Source of the DNA: Cytobacillus sp. IB215665
GTDB taxonomy: Bacteria; Bacillota; Bacilli; Bacillales; SM2101
DNA: 64,000 nt
Assembly (NCBI RefSeq): GCF_033963835.1
Contig: NZ_JAXBME010000012.1
Location: 112,817 to 176,816, forward strand
Direction: 5' to 3'
Below are positions 8,461-18,322 of this stretch, in pieces; position 1 is the first letter of the stretch; each line of letters opens with the position of its first letter. The notes under the pieces were generated by a model. The model saw only the letters and a list, made by a program, of their open reading frames with translations, searched no databases and had not been told where the DNA came from. The position numbers were made by a program, and so were the translations under genes.

Positions 8461-8631
8461 AAAGGGCGTTGACGTTTGCTCATTAGTTGCTGTTAATCCT
8501 ACGTAGAAATAAATACTATGTAACTCCTGGTGTCATTTTTAGTTATAGCAATATAGTGCTATTTTAGTAGGCCGTCATCCCTAGTCTCAAGTGATCATAG
8601 AAATGATGTTTTTCCTAAAGGAGTATGAATT

Positions 8632-9201
8632 TTGATAAAAGTCTTAGTCGTTTCAGGTTATAAGCCCTTTGAAATTGGTATTTTCTCTAATGATCATCCC
8701 GCGGTAGATTTTATAAAGAAAGCACTTAAAAGTCGTTTAGTTTCACTTCTTGATAATGGACTTGAATGGGTGTTAATCAGTGGTCAACTCGGTGTTGAAC
8801 TGTGGGCTGCGGAAACAGTGTATACTTTACAAGAAGATTATCCACACCTTAAGCTTGCAATTCTTACACCATTTCTTGAACAAGAAGTGAATTGGAATGA
8901 AGCAAATAAAGAATATTACGAATATATTTTATCTCAAGCTGACTTTGTCGAAAGTATTTCAAACAGAACATATGAAAGTCCTAGTCAATTCCGGCAAAAA
9001 AACCTTTTTTTGGTAAACAAAAGTGATGCACTACTCGCTGTATTTGATGAAGATAAGCAAGGAAGCCCTACATATTTGCTAAATGTTGCAAAAAATAGAA
9101 GAGATACGGACAACTATGATATAATTATGATAAATTTTGATGATCTTCATTTAGTTGCTGAAGAAGAATCAATGAATGAACAATGGAATGAAGAATTGTA
9201 G
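8632..9201 (+). CDS. ypsA: YpsA, SLOG-superfamily protein (DUF1273)
   Basis: 189 aa, collinear with B. subtilis YpsA. The conserved nucleotide-binding features of the SLOG Rossmann fold are visible: [12 protein letters not shown] at the N-terminus, [17 protein letters not shown] near 50-66, and [11 protein letters not shown] near 126. In B. subtilis and Staphylococcus aureus YpsA influences cell division, which fits its place directly before gpsB. The start is TTG at 8632, eight bases behind AAGGAG. No ATG is available nearby. Confidence 0.92.
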   Translation: MIKVLVVSGYKPFEIGIFSNDHPAVDFIKKALKSRLVSLLDNGLEWVLISGQLGVELWAAETVYTLQEDYPHLKLAILTPFLEQEVNWNEANKEYYEYILSQADFVESISNRTYESPSQFRQKNLFLVNKSDALLAVFDEDKQGSPTYLLNVAKNRRDTDNYDIIMINFDDLHLVAEEESMNEQWNEEL

Positions 9202-9423
9202 AGAAGCCTTTGAACTACAATTTTGTTGTTACTGTTTCTAAATTTGATTTGCTATAAAAGCTATTTAACAACAACCACGAATGCTAATTGAAGTCGATGT
9301 TATTTTCTTAGTACAAAAAAATAACTAATACGAAATGACATACCCAAAAGACAAATTGACAATTGCTCTTTCATTTGAAAAAATAGAAGTGGAAGAATGG
9401 GGAATTATGTAGAGGTGAATACA

Positions 9424-9717
9424 ATGTTAGAACGAATTAAACTAAATGCTAAAGAAATATTGGAAAAAGAATTTAAAACTGCGATGAGAGGTTATAAACA
9501 AGAAGAAGTAGATAAGTTTTTAGACTTCATCATTAAAGATTATGAATCATTCCATCAAATTATTGAAGAACTACAACAAGAAAATTTACGCTTGAAACGT
9601 CAAGTAGATGATACATCTAAAAAACAAAGTGTACCATCTGGAAATACTAATTTTGATATTTTACAAAGATTATCGAGTCTTGAAAAGCATGTTTTCGGTA
9701 GTAAATTATACGAGTAA
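9424..9717 (+). CDS. gpsB: GpsB, cell-division/elongation adaptor
   Basis: 97 aa, against 98 in B. subtilis. The DivIVA-like membrane-binding domain covers about 1-65 ([27 protein letters not shown] in two parts), followed by a coiled coil, and the C-terminal trimerising motif ends FGSKLYE. GpsB shuttles penicillin-binding protein PBP1 between the side wall and septum. AGAGGTG precedes ATG 9424; the upstream in-frame codons are not used. The gene sits directly between ypsA and rnpB, as in other Bacillaceae. Confidence 0.95.
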   Translation: MLERIKLNAKEILEKEFKTAMRGYKQEEVDKFLDFIIKDYESFHQIIEELQQENLRLKRQVDDTSKKQSVPSGNTNFDILQRLSSLEKHVFGSKLYE

Positions 9718-9779
9718 ATGATTACCATATAAAAACTATTGCTATTTACAATGTTATTTACTATAATTAATGTTACGCG

Positions 9780-10184
9780 TTAATAACGTTCGGGTAATCG
9801 CTGCACATTTTCATGTGTAGAGGAAAGTCCATGCTCGCACGAGCTGAGATGCTCGTAGTGTTCGTGCCTAGTGAATAAATAAGCTAGGGTAGTTAGTGTA
9901 ATACTAACTAACGGCAGGGAAATAACCTAAGTCTTTCTAGATATGGTTAGAATACCTTTAAAGTGCCACAGTGACGAAATCTTGCAAGAAATTGCAAGAG
10001 TGGAACGAGGTAAACCCCACGAGCGAGAAACCCAAATTATGGTAGGGGCACCTTCTTTGAGAAAATGAACGAGAAGGAGGACAGGTAAGGAGATTTACCT
10101 GTAGATAGATGATTACCACCTTGGTACGAGGCGTTGGCCGTTTGTAGTACAAGGAACAAAACATGGCTTACAGAACGTTATTAA
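9780..10184 (+). ncRNA. rnpB: RNase P RNA, Bacillus (type B) class
   Basis: The catalytic RNA of RNase P, which removes 5' leaders from tRNA precursors. The ends pair: TTAATAACGTT at 9780-9790 with AACGTTATTAA at 10174-10184 (P1). Conserved core blocks follow in order: GAGGAAAGTCCATGCTCGCA, GTGTTCGTGCCTAG, AAAGTGCCACAGTGACGAA, GTGGAACGAGGTAAACCCC, GAGCGAGAAACCCAAAT, GATAGATGATTACC and ACAAAACATGGCTTACAGAA. About 405 nt, as expected for type B. Location after gpsB is conserved. A terminator follows at 10213. Confidence 0.97.
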
Positions 10185-10212
10185 TGAACTGAGTAAATTA
10201 GATTAGACTTAA

Positions 10213-10242
10213 CAGCTCTCCTTTAACATGGAGAGCTTTTGT
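10213..10242 (+). terminator. Terminator downstream of rnpB
   Basis: AGCTCTCC and GGAGAGCT form an 8-bp stem with loop TTTAACAT, followed by TTTTG. Confidence 0.8.
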
Positions 10243-10265
10243 TATGTCGATGACCTTAAGAAAAA

Positions 10266-10391
10266 AGTATTTTCGTATGCAGTTACTTATATTAAAAAAA
10301 TATTAATGTATACCAACATTGAGAATTTCATTTAACTTTCTCCAGATGGATAAATTTTTTAAAAATAGCAACAAAGTTTGCGTATAGAGCA
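10266..10391 (-). mobile_element. Probable decayed MITE-like element, copy 3
   Basis: AAAAATAGCAACAAAGTTTG (10361-10380), then CGTATAGAGC, closely matches the inner and outer parts of the family end. The opposite end (AGTATTTTCGTATGCAG) is weak, and no target duplication is visible. Confidence 0.35.
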
Positions 10392-10450
10392 TATGTAGAT
10401 GTTATGATAATGAAGAAATTTGGATATGATCAATAAGAGTTATTTAAAAA

Positions 10451-10508
10451 CCGCCCATCCAGTAGGTCGATTAAACCATCGAATAACCTTAGTTGTTGGA
10501 AGGGCAAA
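10451..10508. other. Nested inverted repeat upstream of rlmL
   Basis: GCCCATCCA (10454-10462) pairs with TGGAAGGGC (10498-10506) with one mismatch. Inside it GGTCGAT (10466-10472) can pair with ATCGA (10479-10483). This may be a structured leader RNA, an attenuator or a protein-binding palindrome. It matches no riboswitch class I can recognise. Confidence 0.35.
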
Positions 10509-10565
10509 GTAATAAATTGATATTAAGTGTACTTAGCGAGTAATTTGAGAAAATAGGGTGATGAC

Positions 10566-11705
10566 ATGAACAATACTTATACACTTATTGCAACCTCTGC
10601 AATGGGTTTAGAAGCTATCGTTGCAAAGGAAGTACGTAGTCTTGGCTACGAATGTACAGTAGAAAACGGTAAAGTCATTTTTCAAGGTGACGAAAAGGCT
10701 ATATGCAGATCAAACTTATGGCTACGTACCGCTGATAGAATTAAGATAAAAATTGGTGAGTTCAAAGCGACTTCTTTTGAAGACTTATTTGAAGGGACAA
10801 AAGCATTAAAGTGGAGCAACTTTATACCTGAAGATGGTGAATTTCCTGTAAGTGGGAAATCTGTTAAGTCAAAGCTTTTTAGTGTGTCTGATTGTCAAAG
10901 TATCGTGAAAAAAGCTATTGTTGAAAACTTGAAGGAACATTATCGATCTGCTGGTTGGTTAGCAGAAACGGGACCATTATATAAAGTAGAAATTGCTATT
11001 CACAAAGATATCGCAACGCTAACAATTGATACGAGTGGTTCTGGACTACATAAACGTGGATATCGTGTTGGACAAGGTGATGCTCCTCTGAAAGAAACTT
11101 TAGCAGCCGCGTTAGTGATGCTTACAAACTGGGAGCCTAATAGACCGTTTGTAGATCCAGTTTGTGGCTCTGGTACTATACCAATAGAGGCTGCATTGAT
11201 AGGGCAAAACATCGCTCCTGGTTTCAATAGAGACTTTGTTTCTGAGCAATGGGAGTGGATTGGTAAAAGCACTTGGAATGATGCACGTCAAGAAGTAGAG
11301 GACCGAGCAAATTACGACCAACCACTGCATATATTTGGTCATGATATAGATCATAGAATGATTACTATATCAAAAGAAAACGCTGAAGAAGCTGGACTAG
11401 GGGACCTTATTACATTTAAGCAAATGCAGGTGAAAGATTTTACGACTAAGGATCAATATGGTGTTATCGTTGGTAACCCACCCTATGGTGAGCGCATAGG
11501 TGAAAAACAAGTAGTAGAGCAAATGTATAAAGACATGGGCGAGGTATTTGGTGACCTTGATACTTGGTCAAAGTATATCGTTACTTCCCATCCTGAATTT
11601 GAAAAATTATACGGGAAGAAAGCTACTAAAAAGAGAAAATTATTTAACGGTTTTATTAGAACAGACTATTATCAATATTGGGGAACTAAACCTCCAAGAA
11701 AATAA
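10566..11705 (+). CDS. rlmL: RlmL-type 23S rRNA (guanine-N2) methyltransferase (YpsC)
   Basis: 379 aa, class I SAM-dependent methyltransferase with an N-terminal THUMP RNA-binding domain (about 45-160). The methyltransferase core includes the SAM loop DPVCGSGTIPIEAALIG near 198-214 and the N6/N2-type catalytic motif GNPPYGERIG near 306. The protein corresponds to B. subtilis YpsC, the single-domain relative of E. coli RlmL. Position downstream of rnpB is conserved. The ribosome site is weak (GGGTGAT) but the start matches family N-termini. Confidence 0.9.
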   Translation: MNNTYTLIATSAMGLEAIVAKEVRSLGYECTVENGKVIFQGDEKAICRSNLWLRTADRIKIKIGEFKATSFEDLFEGTKALKWSNFIPEDGEFPVSGKSVKSKLFSVSDCQSIVKKAIVENLKEHYRSAGWLAETGPLYKVEIAIHKDIATLTIDTSGSGLHKRGYRVGQGDAPLKETLAAALVMLTNWEPNRPFVDPVCGSGTIPIEAALIGQNIAPGFNRDFVSEQWEWIGKSTWNDARQEVEDRANYDQPLHIFGHDIDHRMITISKENAEEAGLGDLITFKQMQVKDFTTKDQYGVIVGNPPYGERIGEKQVVEQMYKDMGEVFGDLDTWSKYIVTSHPEFEKLYGKKATKKRKLFNGFIRTDYYQYWGTKPPRK

Positions 11706-11862
11706 ATAACTAATGACACTGTTCTCCTTCTACGAGAAAAGATGAAAAATCTATAAATGGTGATGATAGGTGAGTAATTAAAACGTGCATAATTACCCGG
11801 TGCATATTATTCATTAAATTATCGTTATCGTTGTAACATTTAATATCGGAGGAATATAATTA

Positions 11863-13797
11863 ATGATTCGTGAACGACTACCTTTTCAAGTATTAACGAA
11901 TGATAACTTTTTTGATAAATTAAATGAATGGATTGGCGATGTATTTTATGACATACTACCTGAAGCAGGTTTAGAGCTAAGAGATGAACAAATTTTCATG
12001 GCATTTCAGCTTGAACGTGCATTTAAGGAAAAGAAGATAATATTAGCTGAGGCTGGTGTTGGAACAGGAAAGACAATCGTATATTTATTATATGCATTGT
12101 GTTACGCAAGGTATACAAATAAACCCGCAATTATAAGCTGTGCTGATGAGTCATTAATTGAACAGCTTGTTAAAGAGGAAGGAGACATTGCAAAACTTCG
12201 AAAACTATTAAATATAAATATTGATGTCAGACTGGCAAAATCCCCTGAGCAATATTTGTGTTTAAACAAACTAGATGATGCAATGACTTTTTCAGAACAT
12301 GACAATATTAATGATGTTTATGATTCACTACCGAAATTTGTGAATAATCATGCAGCCTTACAACAATTTACACCTTATGGGGATCGAAAACAATATCCTC
12401 TGTTGTCTGATGAGGAATGGAACATGATTTCATGGGATGTTTTTCAAGATTGCTCAAGTTGTGAAAAGCGACATCGATGTGGACAAATTTTGTCTAGAGA
12501 TCATTATCGAAAGGCTGCAGATTTAATTATTTGTTCACATGACTTTTATATGGAGCATGTGTGGACGAAAGAATCACGTAAGAGAGAAGGGCAATTGCCG
12601 TTACTACCTGAATATAGTAGCGTAGTTTTTGACGAAGGGCATCTGTTAGAAATTGCGGCACAAAAGGCGTTGACTTATAAAATAAAAGCAACATTATTAG
12701 AAGGATTATTAACTCGACTGCTTGAAAATGAGATAAGAGAAGAGCTTGCGTTGTTAATAGAAGAGACGATTGAAACGAATCAGTTATTTTTTGATTCAAT
12801 AGTGGAGCAAGCTGTGCAAGTACAAGGGTCTCATCGAATGAACCTTGCTTTATCCGACTCTATTATTAATTATGCTAAACAATTAAACGAAAAGTTAATT
12901 GCTATTGGAGATGCACTAGTTTTCGAAAGTGAAACATATACGATAGAAGAGTATCAATTAAATATTGTTGATGAATACATTGATCAAGTGCAATATTCTT
13001 TGCAGCTAATGGTCGAAAATGATGAAGCTATAACATGGGTTGAAGCAAACGATGATGAAACAACTGTTGTTATTATGCCAAAATCGGTGGAGAATGTACT
13101 TGAGGAAAAAGTTTTCTCAAACAACATTCCGTTTGTGTTTAGCTCTGCAACACTTTCAAATAACCAATCATTTGAGTATGTTACAGCTAGCTTAGGTATT
13201 CGTGATTATTTATCGTTTTCAGTGGAATCTCCATTTGATTATGATGAACAAATGAAGATAAAGATGCCAATTCTAACAGCCAATGACAACTTATTTCAAC
13301 AGAAGTTTACGTATACACTGAAAGAGCTACAGAAAACAAATGGAAGAGCGTTAATATTATTTAATAGTAAACACGATTTACAGTTATTCAAGGAACACTG
13401 TAGTGAGCAAACGGAATTTTCATTTTTATTTGAGGGAGATAGAGAGATTAGTGAACTAGTTTCAATATTCCAAAATGAAGAACATACTATACTTTGTGCG
13501 CAGCATCTTTGGGAAGGTTTAGATATACCTGGCCCAGCTTTATCTAATCTTATTATTTGGTCGTTGCCGTATCCTCCCAATGACCCTGTATTTAATGCAA
13601 AGCGTAAAGCATCTGAGAATCCCTTTTGGTCAATTGATGTTCCTTATATGATGCTTCGACTACGTCAAGGGGTTGGACGTTTAGTTCGTTCTCATCATGA
13701 TAAGGGGGTTGTGACTATTTTTTGTACAAGTGATATTGATAAAGAATTAATTGCAAAAGTGGAAACAAATCTTCCTACAAATGTTACAAAATCTTAA
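11863..13797 (+). CDS. ypvA: YpvA, DinG/XPD-family ATP-dependent helicase
   Basis: 644 aa. Walker A AEAGVGTGKT at about 62-71, a DEGH Walker B near 259, and motif VI RLRQGVGRLVRS near 602. A four-cysteine Fe-S cluster site of the XPD/DinG type lies between motifs I and II (CSSCEKRHRC plus a later Cys in IICSHDFY). These helicases unwind 5'-to-3' at stalled forks or R-loops. ATG is preceded by GGAGG at correct spacing. It is followed at about 80 bp by ypwA, as in B. subtilis. Confidence 0.92.
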   Translation: MIRERLPFQVLTNDNFFDKLNEWIGDVFYDILPEAGLELRDEQIFMAFQLERAFKEKKIILAEAGVGTGKTIVYLLYALCYARYTNKPAIISCADESLIEQLVKEEGDIAKLRKLLNINIDVRLAKSPEQYLCLNKLDDAMTFSEHDNINDVYDSLPKFVNNHAALQQFTPYGDRKQYPLLSDEEWNMISWDVFQDCSSCEKRHRCGQILSRDHYRKAADLIICSHDFYMEHVWTKESRKREGQLPLLPEYSSVVFDEGHLLEIAAQKALTYKIKATLLEGLLTRLLENEIREELALLIEETIETNQLFFDSIVEQAVQVQGSHRMNLALSDSIINYAKQLNEKLIAIGDALVFESETYTIEEYQLNIVDEYIDQVQYSLQLMVENDEAITWVEANDDETTVVIMPKSVENVLEEKVFSNNIPFVFSSATLSNNQSFEYVTASLGIRDYLSFSVESPFDYDEQMKIKMPILTANDNLFQQKFTYTLKELQKTNGRALILFNSKHDLQLFKEHCSEQTEFSFLFEGDREISELVSIFQNEEHTILCAQHLWEGLDIPGPALSNLIIWSLPYPPNDPVFNAKRKASENPFWSIDVPYMMLRLRQGVGRLVRSHHDKGVVTIFCTSDIDKELIAKVETNLPTNVTKS

Positions 13798-13880
13798 GAA
13801 TATTTAAATGTAAGATTTAGAAGGATTTATTATAATTGTATAGAATTATAGTAAATGAAAACAGTTTAAGGAGGAACAAC

Positions 13881-15401
13881 ATGAATCAAGATATATTAAA
13901 ATTAGAACAACAATTTTTAGATTATGTAAAAAAAATAATTGGCTATAATGAAGCTGTTGGATTAATGCATTGGGACCTACGCACAGGTGCTCCGAAAAAA
14001 GGTGTGGCCCAACGTTCTGAGGTAATTGGAACTTTATCATCTGAAATCTTTGCAATGACTACTTCTGAAGAAATGGCTTCCTATATTGCGAAGCTCTCGT
14101 CACAAGGTGTCAAGGAGCAGCTATCTGAAAAAACTATTAAAACTCTTAAAGAATGTAAAAAACATTATGATAAGAATAAAAAAATTCCTGCTGAAGAGTA
14201 TAAGGAGTTTGTCATTCTTCAATCAAAAGCTGAATCTGTGTGGGAGGAAGCAAAAGCGGCATCAGACTTTTCTATGTTCCAGCCTTACCTAGAAAAATTA
14301 GTCGAATTTAACAAGCGGTTTATTGAGTACTGGGGTTATAAAGATAACAAATATGATGTTCTACTTGACGATTATGAGCCAGGTATGACAGTGGACATTT
14401 TAGATAAGGTGTTTCATGAAGCCCGTGAGCGAATTGTCCCATTAGTAAAAGAAATTGCTGCAGCAGAACAGCCTGAAACGAGCTTCCTGTTTGAACATTT
14501 TTCTAAAGGTAAGCAGCGTGAATTTAGTTTAGCAATTCTAGAGCAATTGGGCTATGATTTTGAAGCTGGTAGATTAGATGAAACAGTGCATCCATTTGCT
14601 ACAGGCTTAAACCCAGGAGATGTGCGCATTACGACAAAGTATGATGAAAAGGATTTCCGTACAGCGGTTTTTGGAACAATTCACGAGTGTGGTCATGCAA
14701 TATATGAGCAAAATATATCACCTGACTTAACAGGCACGCCTTTATGTTCAGGAACATCAATGGGTATTCATGAATCACAATCACTGTTTTACGAAAATTT
14801 TGTAGGACGTAATTATTCTTATTGGAAAAAGAATTATGATTTATTAAAAGATCATACAAATGGTCAGTTTGATTCTGTAGAGTTAGATGACTTCTATAAA
14901 GCTATTAATGAATCTAAGCCTTCATTAATCCGTATCGAAGCAGACGAATTAACTTATCCGTTACATATAATGATACGATATGAGATTGAAAAAGGATTGT
15001 TTAACGGAGAAATTGAAGTGAAAGACTTACCGGAAGTTTGGAATAATAAATATGAAGAATATTTAGGTGTACGCCCTTCAAATGATGCAGAAGGAGTACT
15101 ACAGGATGTACATTGGGCAGGTGGAATGTTTGGGTATTTTCCTTCTTACGCGTTAGGGTATATGTATGCAGCCCAACTAAATAAAGCAATGCTTGTAGAT
15201 ATTCCAAATTTTGATGAGTTAATGGAAAAAGGGGAATTAGAGCCTGTTCGCGAATGGCTCACAGAGCATGTACATCAATTTGGTAAACTGAAAAAACCAC
15301 TAGAAATCCTACAAGATGTAACAGGTGAAGGATTAAATGCAAATCATTTGATTGAGTATTTAGAAGAGAAGTATCGTAGAGTCTATCAAATTAACAGCTA
15401 A
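13881..15401 (+). CDS. ypwA: YpwA, M32-family metallocarboxypeptidase
   Basis: 506 aa, the usual M32 length. The zinc site HECGH-x-IYE lies near residue 264 (HExxH) with the third ligand in GIHESQSLFYENF; DxRxT and GxxQDxHW signatures of the family are also present (DVRITTKYDE, LQDVHWAGG). It removes C-terminal residues from peptides in the cytoplasm. The frame is open upstream to 13836, but GGAGG precedes ATG 13881. A strong hairpin follows at 15428. Confidence 0.94.
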   Translation: MNQDILKLEQQFLDYVKKIIGYNEAVGLMHWDLRTGAPKKGVAQRSEVIGTLSSEIFAMTTSEEMASYIAKLSSQGVKEQLSEKTIKTLKECKKHYDKNKKIPAEEYKEFVILQSKAESVWEEAKAASDFSMFQPYLEKLVEFNKRFIEYWGYKDNKYDVLLDDYEPGMTVDILDKVFHEARERIVPLVKEIAAAEQPETSFLFEHFSKGKQREFSLAILEQLGYDFEAGRLDETVHPFATGLNPGDVRITTKYDEKDFRTAVFGTIHECGHAIYEQNISPDLTGTPLCSGTSMGIHESQSLFYENFVGRNYSYWKKNYDLLKDHTNGQFDSVELDDFYKAINESKPSLIRIEADELTYPLHIMIRYEIEKGLFNGEIEVKDLPEVWNNKYEEYLGVRPSNDAEGVLQDVHWAGGMFGYFPSYALGYMYAAQLNKAMLVDIPNFDELMEKGELEPVREWLTEHVHQFGKLKKPLEILQDVTGEGLNANHLIEYLEEKYRRVYQINS

Positions 15402-15427
15402 TGTAGTTTAGCACATTAAGACATTTC

Positions 15428-15462
15428 AAAGCCTCCTTTGTCATTTTACAAAGGAGGCTTTG
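15428..15462 (+). terminator. Terminator hairpin of ypwA
   Basis: AAAGCCTCCTTTGT and ACAAAGGAGGCTTT form a perfect 14-bp stem. No long T-run follows on the plus strand, so efficiency is uncertain. Confidence 0.65.
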
Positions 15463-15483
15463 CTATAAATAACAGACATATAA

Positions 15484-15530
15484 TAAGCGCCTTGTGAAAG
15501 TAATTTAACATGACTTCACAAGGCGCTTGT
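15484..15530 (-). terminator. Terminator hairpin of the cba operon
   Basis: AAGCGCCTTGTGAA and TTCACAAGGCGCTT form a 14-bp stem directly after the stop of the oxidase subunit I gene (minus strand). Confidence 0.65.
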
Positions 15531-15540
15531 TGTTACATTG

Positions 15541-17190
15541 TTACCATAACCTATAGCCTTTTGAACCGACTGGAGCATTTTGGATCATGTCTATGAACGG
15601 AATTGTATAAGCAAATAATATTAACAAAATAGTAATTCCGATCCATAGTTTCCAGTTTTCAAGAACCATTGGTGTTTTTTCAGCATGCTCAGTAACCTCT
15701 GCAACTGGAAATTCTGTTTCACCTTTAGGTGCAAAAAATGCTAAATTAGTAATAATAATTAGTACTAAGATGATACCGATGAATAAGATAGAACCGCCAA
15801 TTGCTTGCGCGATTTGATAAGGTATCCATTCCAGTGCTTGTTCTGAGCCACCGTATGTTGAATAATCGGAACGACGTGGGGCACCTAGTAGCCCAGCAGC
15901 ATGCATTGCTCCTGACATAAATGTCATCCCGATAGCCCATACAATAGTTTGAATGATTGCTAGTTTGTTCATAGCCTTCGTCATTACTCGCCCAGTAATG
16001 TGTGGGATTAACCAATAGGCTGCACCAAAGAACGTAAGTAAAACAGTTGTTGCTAATGTTAAATGGAAATGCCCTGTTACCCAAATGGTGTTATGGACAA
16101 CTTGATTTAATTGGTTACTTGCGTTAATTAAACCACCTGCACCAGCTGGAATGAAGAACAACATTCCTATAAACGGTGCAAAAAAGCGTGCATCTTTCCA
16201 AGGAAGCTTCTTAACCCAGCCGAATAACCCAGTTGCACCTTTTGACCGACCATACAATTCGAACGTTGCAAACATAGAGAAAGCCGTCATTAAGGATGGT
16301 ATGACTACTAAGAATGTTAAAATGACTTGTAAAAACTTCCACGCTGGATCAATTCCTGGCTCTGTTAATTGATGGTGAAATCCAACAGGGATAGAGAATA
16401 GTAAGAATAAAATAAATGACATTCTAGCTAGAGCATCTGAGAAAATTTTAGTACCTAATACTTTAGGAATAACAACATACCAAATCATATATGCTGGTAA
16501 CAGCCAGAAATATACGAGTGGATGTCCAAAATACCAGAATAATGTACGACTAACCAACACATCAATCGTTTCAACAATACCTAATGACCATGGAATAAAT
16601 TGAACTAGCACTGTAGCAGCTAAGCCTAATGTTGCTACTAACCACAATATCATGTTAACGATAGACATAAAGCTTAAAAGTGGACTAATTTGACCTGGAT
16701 GTTGTTTACGCCACTTTCTGTAATGTGCAAACATAGCAAAGCCAGCTACCCAGCTACCTACAACAACTAATGTTAAGCCTATGTAAAAACCTGGATGTGC
16801 TTTTAAAGGAGCATAGAATGTATAAAGTACTGATGCTTCATTTAATAGGATAAATACTGCGGCAATTGCCGTACCAATTGTCATCATCCAAAACCCGATC
16901 CAACCAGTCAAACGAACCTTATTGGATAATGCACCTGCTGTTCTACTTAGGCTGGCAAATTGAAAGCCGATAATAAAGAATGTAGTTAAAACAAGACCAA
17001 GTAATACGCCGTGTACAGTTAAAATTTGATAATAGCCAAGCCATGAAGGGAGCGTAAATTTCCCAGAACGAACAAGGGTTTGTAATAATCCTGCTAATCC
17101 TCCGAGTGCTAGTGCAATAAATGCGACATAAATATGTGCCATTGCCAATTTTCCATCGCGTCGATCAACTTTCGCTTCAACAATACTCAT
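15541..17190 (-). CDS. cbaA: ba3-type cytochrome c oxidase subunit I
   Basis: 549 aa, polytopic membrane protein with at least twelve hydrophobic helices. It is the catalytic heme-copper subunit: a heme ligand His in the HGVLLG segment, the CuB region GHPLVYFWLLPAY, and the heme pair in TGHFHLTL. The pattern and length match B-family (ba3, b(o/a)3) oxidases, which have high oxygen affinity and pump protons through a single channel. The ATG overlaps the TAA of cbaB by one base, so translation is coupled. The operon reads small subunit, subunit II, subunit I. Confidence 0.93.
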   Translation of the reverse strand: MSIVEAKVDRRDGKLAMAHIYVAFIALALGGLAGLLQTLVRSGKFTLPSWLGYYQILTVHGVLLGLVLTTFFIIGFQFASLSRTAGALSNKVRLTGWIGFWMMTIGTAIAAVFILLNEASVLYTFYAPLKAHPGFYIGLTLVVVGSWVAGFAMFAHYRKWRKQHPGQISPLLSFMSIVNMILWLVATLGLAATVLVQFIPWSLGIVETIDVLVSRTLFWYFGHPLVYFWLLPAYMIWYVVIPKVLGTKIFSDALARMSFILFLLFSIPVGFHHQLTEPGIDPAWKFLQVILTFLVVIPSLMTAFSMFATFELYGRSKGATGLFGWVKKLPWKDARFFAPFIGMLFFIPAGAGGLINASNQLNQVVHNTIWVTGHFHLTLATTVLLTFFGAAYWLIPHITGRVMTKAMNKLAIIQTIVWAIGMTFMSGAMHAAGLLGAPRRSDYSTYGGSEQALEWIPYQIAQAIGGSILFIGIILVLIIITNLAFFAPKGETEFPVAEVTEHAEKTPMVLENWKLWIGITILLILFAYTIPFIDMIQNAPVGSKGYRLW

Positions 17191-17660
17191 TATTCAATCA
17201 CCTCGATTGTTGCAGTCATACTAGTATGACCTATTCCACAATATTCATTACATAAAACTAAATACTCTCCAACTTCATCAAACGTAGTTGTTACTTCACT
17301 TATATACCCAGGTTCAAGCATCATATTTGCATTTGTGCCTGCAATTTCAAAGCCGTGAATAACATCTTTCGTTGTAGCAACGATTTTTACTTTTGCACCC
17401 TTTGGTACTTGTACTTTTGTTGGAGAGTAACTAAATGCAGAAGCAACAAAAGTTAATTGATATTCGTTGTCCCCGATTTGTACTAACCCTGGATTATCAA
17501 ATGGTGCTGTTTGGTCAACCTTTTCTGGATCAATTGTTGTTAAACAACTAGGAGGTTGGTTCCCTAAATAAAATGCGCTAATACCTATAACAGTTAAAAA
17601 GACAAGTAGAGTTCCAACTCCAAATAACAACCATATTTTTTCAAACTTGTGCATATGCAT
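17190..17660 (-). CDS. cbaB: ba3-type cytochrome c oxidase subunit II (CuA)
   Basis: 156 aa. One N-terminal transmembrane anchor (about 8-32) precedes an extracytoplasmic cupredoxin domain. The CuA ligands appear as CNEYCGIGHTSM near 136-147, with the upstream His in VIHGFEIAG. It accepts electrons from cytochrome c and passes them to subunit I. ATG 17660 follows GGAGGGG. It overlaps the oxidase subunit I start by one base and closely follows the small subunit gene. Confidence 0.93.
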   Translation of the reverse strand: MHMHKFEKIWLLFGVGTLLVFLTVIGISAFYLGNQPPSCLTTIDPEKVDQTAPFDNPGLVQIGDNEYQLTFVASAFSYSPTKVQVPKGAKVKIVATTKDVIHGFEIAGTNANMMLEPGYISEVTTTFDEVGEYLVLCNEYCGIGHTSMTATIEVIE

Positions 17661-17678
17661 CGACTAATTCCCCTCCTT

Positions 17679-17825
17679 CTATAAGCGGTCTACAAATAAA
17701 AAGTAAACTCCCAACCAAGTAATGATTAGAAAGAAACCCAACAAAAATACTGAAGCTAACGCTCCTTTTAATGAAGGCTCACTTTCTATTTTAGTTTTTT
17801 GATTTTGAAGCTCAGTTTTCGGCAT
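17679..17825 (-). CDS. Small cytochrome ba3 oxidase subunit (IIa/CbaD-like, 48 aa)
   Basis: ATG at 17825 is preceded by GGGAGTGAGAGAG. The 48-aa product has a charged N-terminal 20 residues (Lys, Glu, Gln) and one transmembrane helix (about 22-43, ALASVFLLGFFLIITWLG), the layout of the one-helix subunit IIa of ba3 oxidases. Its stop lies just before the ribosome site of the subunit II gene, so it is the first gene of the operon. Small size and operon position support the call; sequence similarity was judged by eye. Confidence 0.8.
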   Translation of the reverse strand: MPKTELQNQKTKIESEPSLKGALASVFLLGFFLIITWLGVYFLFVDRL

Positions 17826-17976
17826 CTCTCTCACTCCCTTCGTTATTGAACAAATTTCCTATTATTACACTATTATCTTACTAGACTAATGTGTAAAATC
17901 CATACAGTTATTGGGGTTTCACAAATTGTTCATATGTAATACAAACACTATGATAATAGTGATAAACTAATTTATC

Positions 17977-17992
17977 AGTGATAAATATCACA
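17977..17992 (-). promoter_or_regulatory. Candidate Fnr/Crp-type box upstream of the oxidase operon
   Basis: AGTGATAAATATCACA matches TGTGA-N6-TCACA at nine of ten conserved positions. It lies about 150 bp upstream of the first oxidase gene. The direct TGTGA motifs at about 18009-18024 may add to it. Regulation by oxygen or redox is likely for a high-affinity oxidase but not shown. Confidence 0.4.
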
Positions 17993-18104
17993 AAAAATAA
18001 AAACAATTTGTGAAAAAAATGTGAAATAGTTAAATAGATTTGATGTGGCTGCTTGAGACTTTTGTCATAAGGAGTTAGTTTTTGGGCTGAAAGTGAAATT
18101 AAAT

Positions 18105-18244
18105 GGCTCTTTTCGGAAACTTTATTGCTACTTTTACGAACAATAGACAAATGGATGGTTTTATGAAAGCTCAACAATTGTACAATAAAAAAGATACCGC
18201 CATAACTGATTTAAAGGTGCTTATATCATAGAACGAATAGCAAC
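18105..18244 (+). mobile_element. MITE-like element, copy 4
   Basis: GGCTCTTTTCGGAAACTTTA at the left is one or two bases from the family end. The right end (ACGAATAGCAAC) is decayed. Flanks AATTAAAT and AATTAATG agree at six positions. Confidence 0.5.
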
Positions 18245-18276
18245 AATTAATGTAAAAACAAGCGATTATAAACAGA

Positions 18277-18304
18277 AAACAATCGACTAAATGTCGATTG
18301 TTTT
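18277..18304 (-). terminator. Terminator of the CheX-like gene
   Basis: AAAACAATCGAC and GTCGATTGTTTT form a perfect 12-bp stem around TAAAT. On the minus strand a T-run follows. Confidence 0.8.
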
Positions 18305-18322
18305 GCTTTGTTGTGTATTTGA

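Noticed and set aside
12527..12799. 90-aa minus-strand ORF inside ypvA
   Set aside because: Antisense shadow of a clear helicase coding frame; no ribosome site or recognisable protein.
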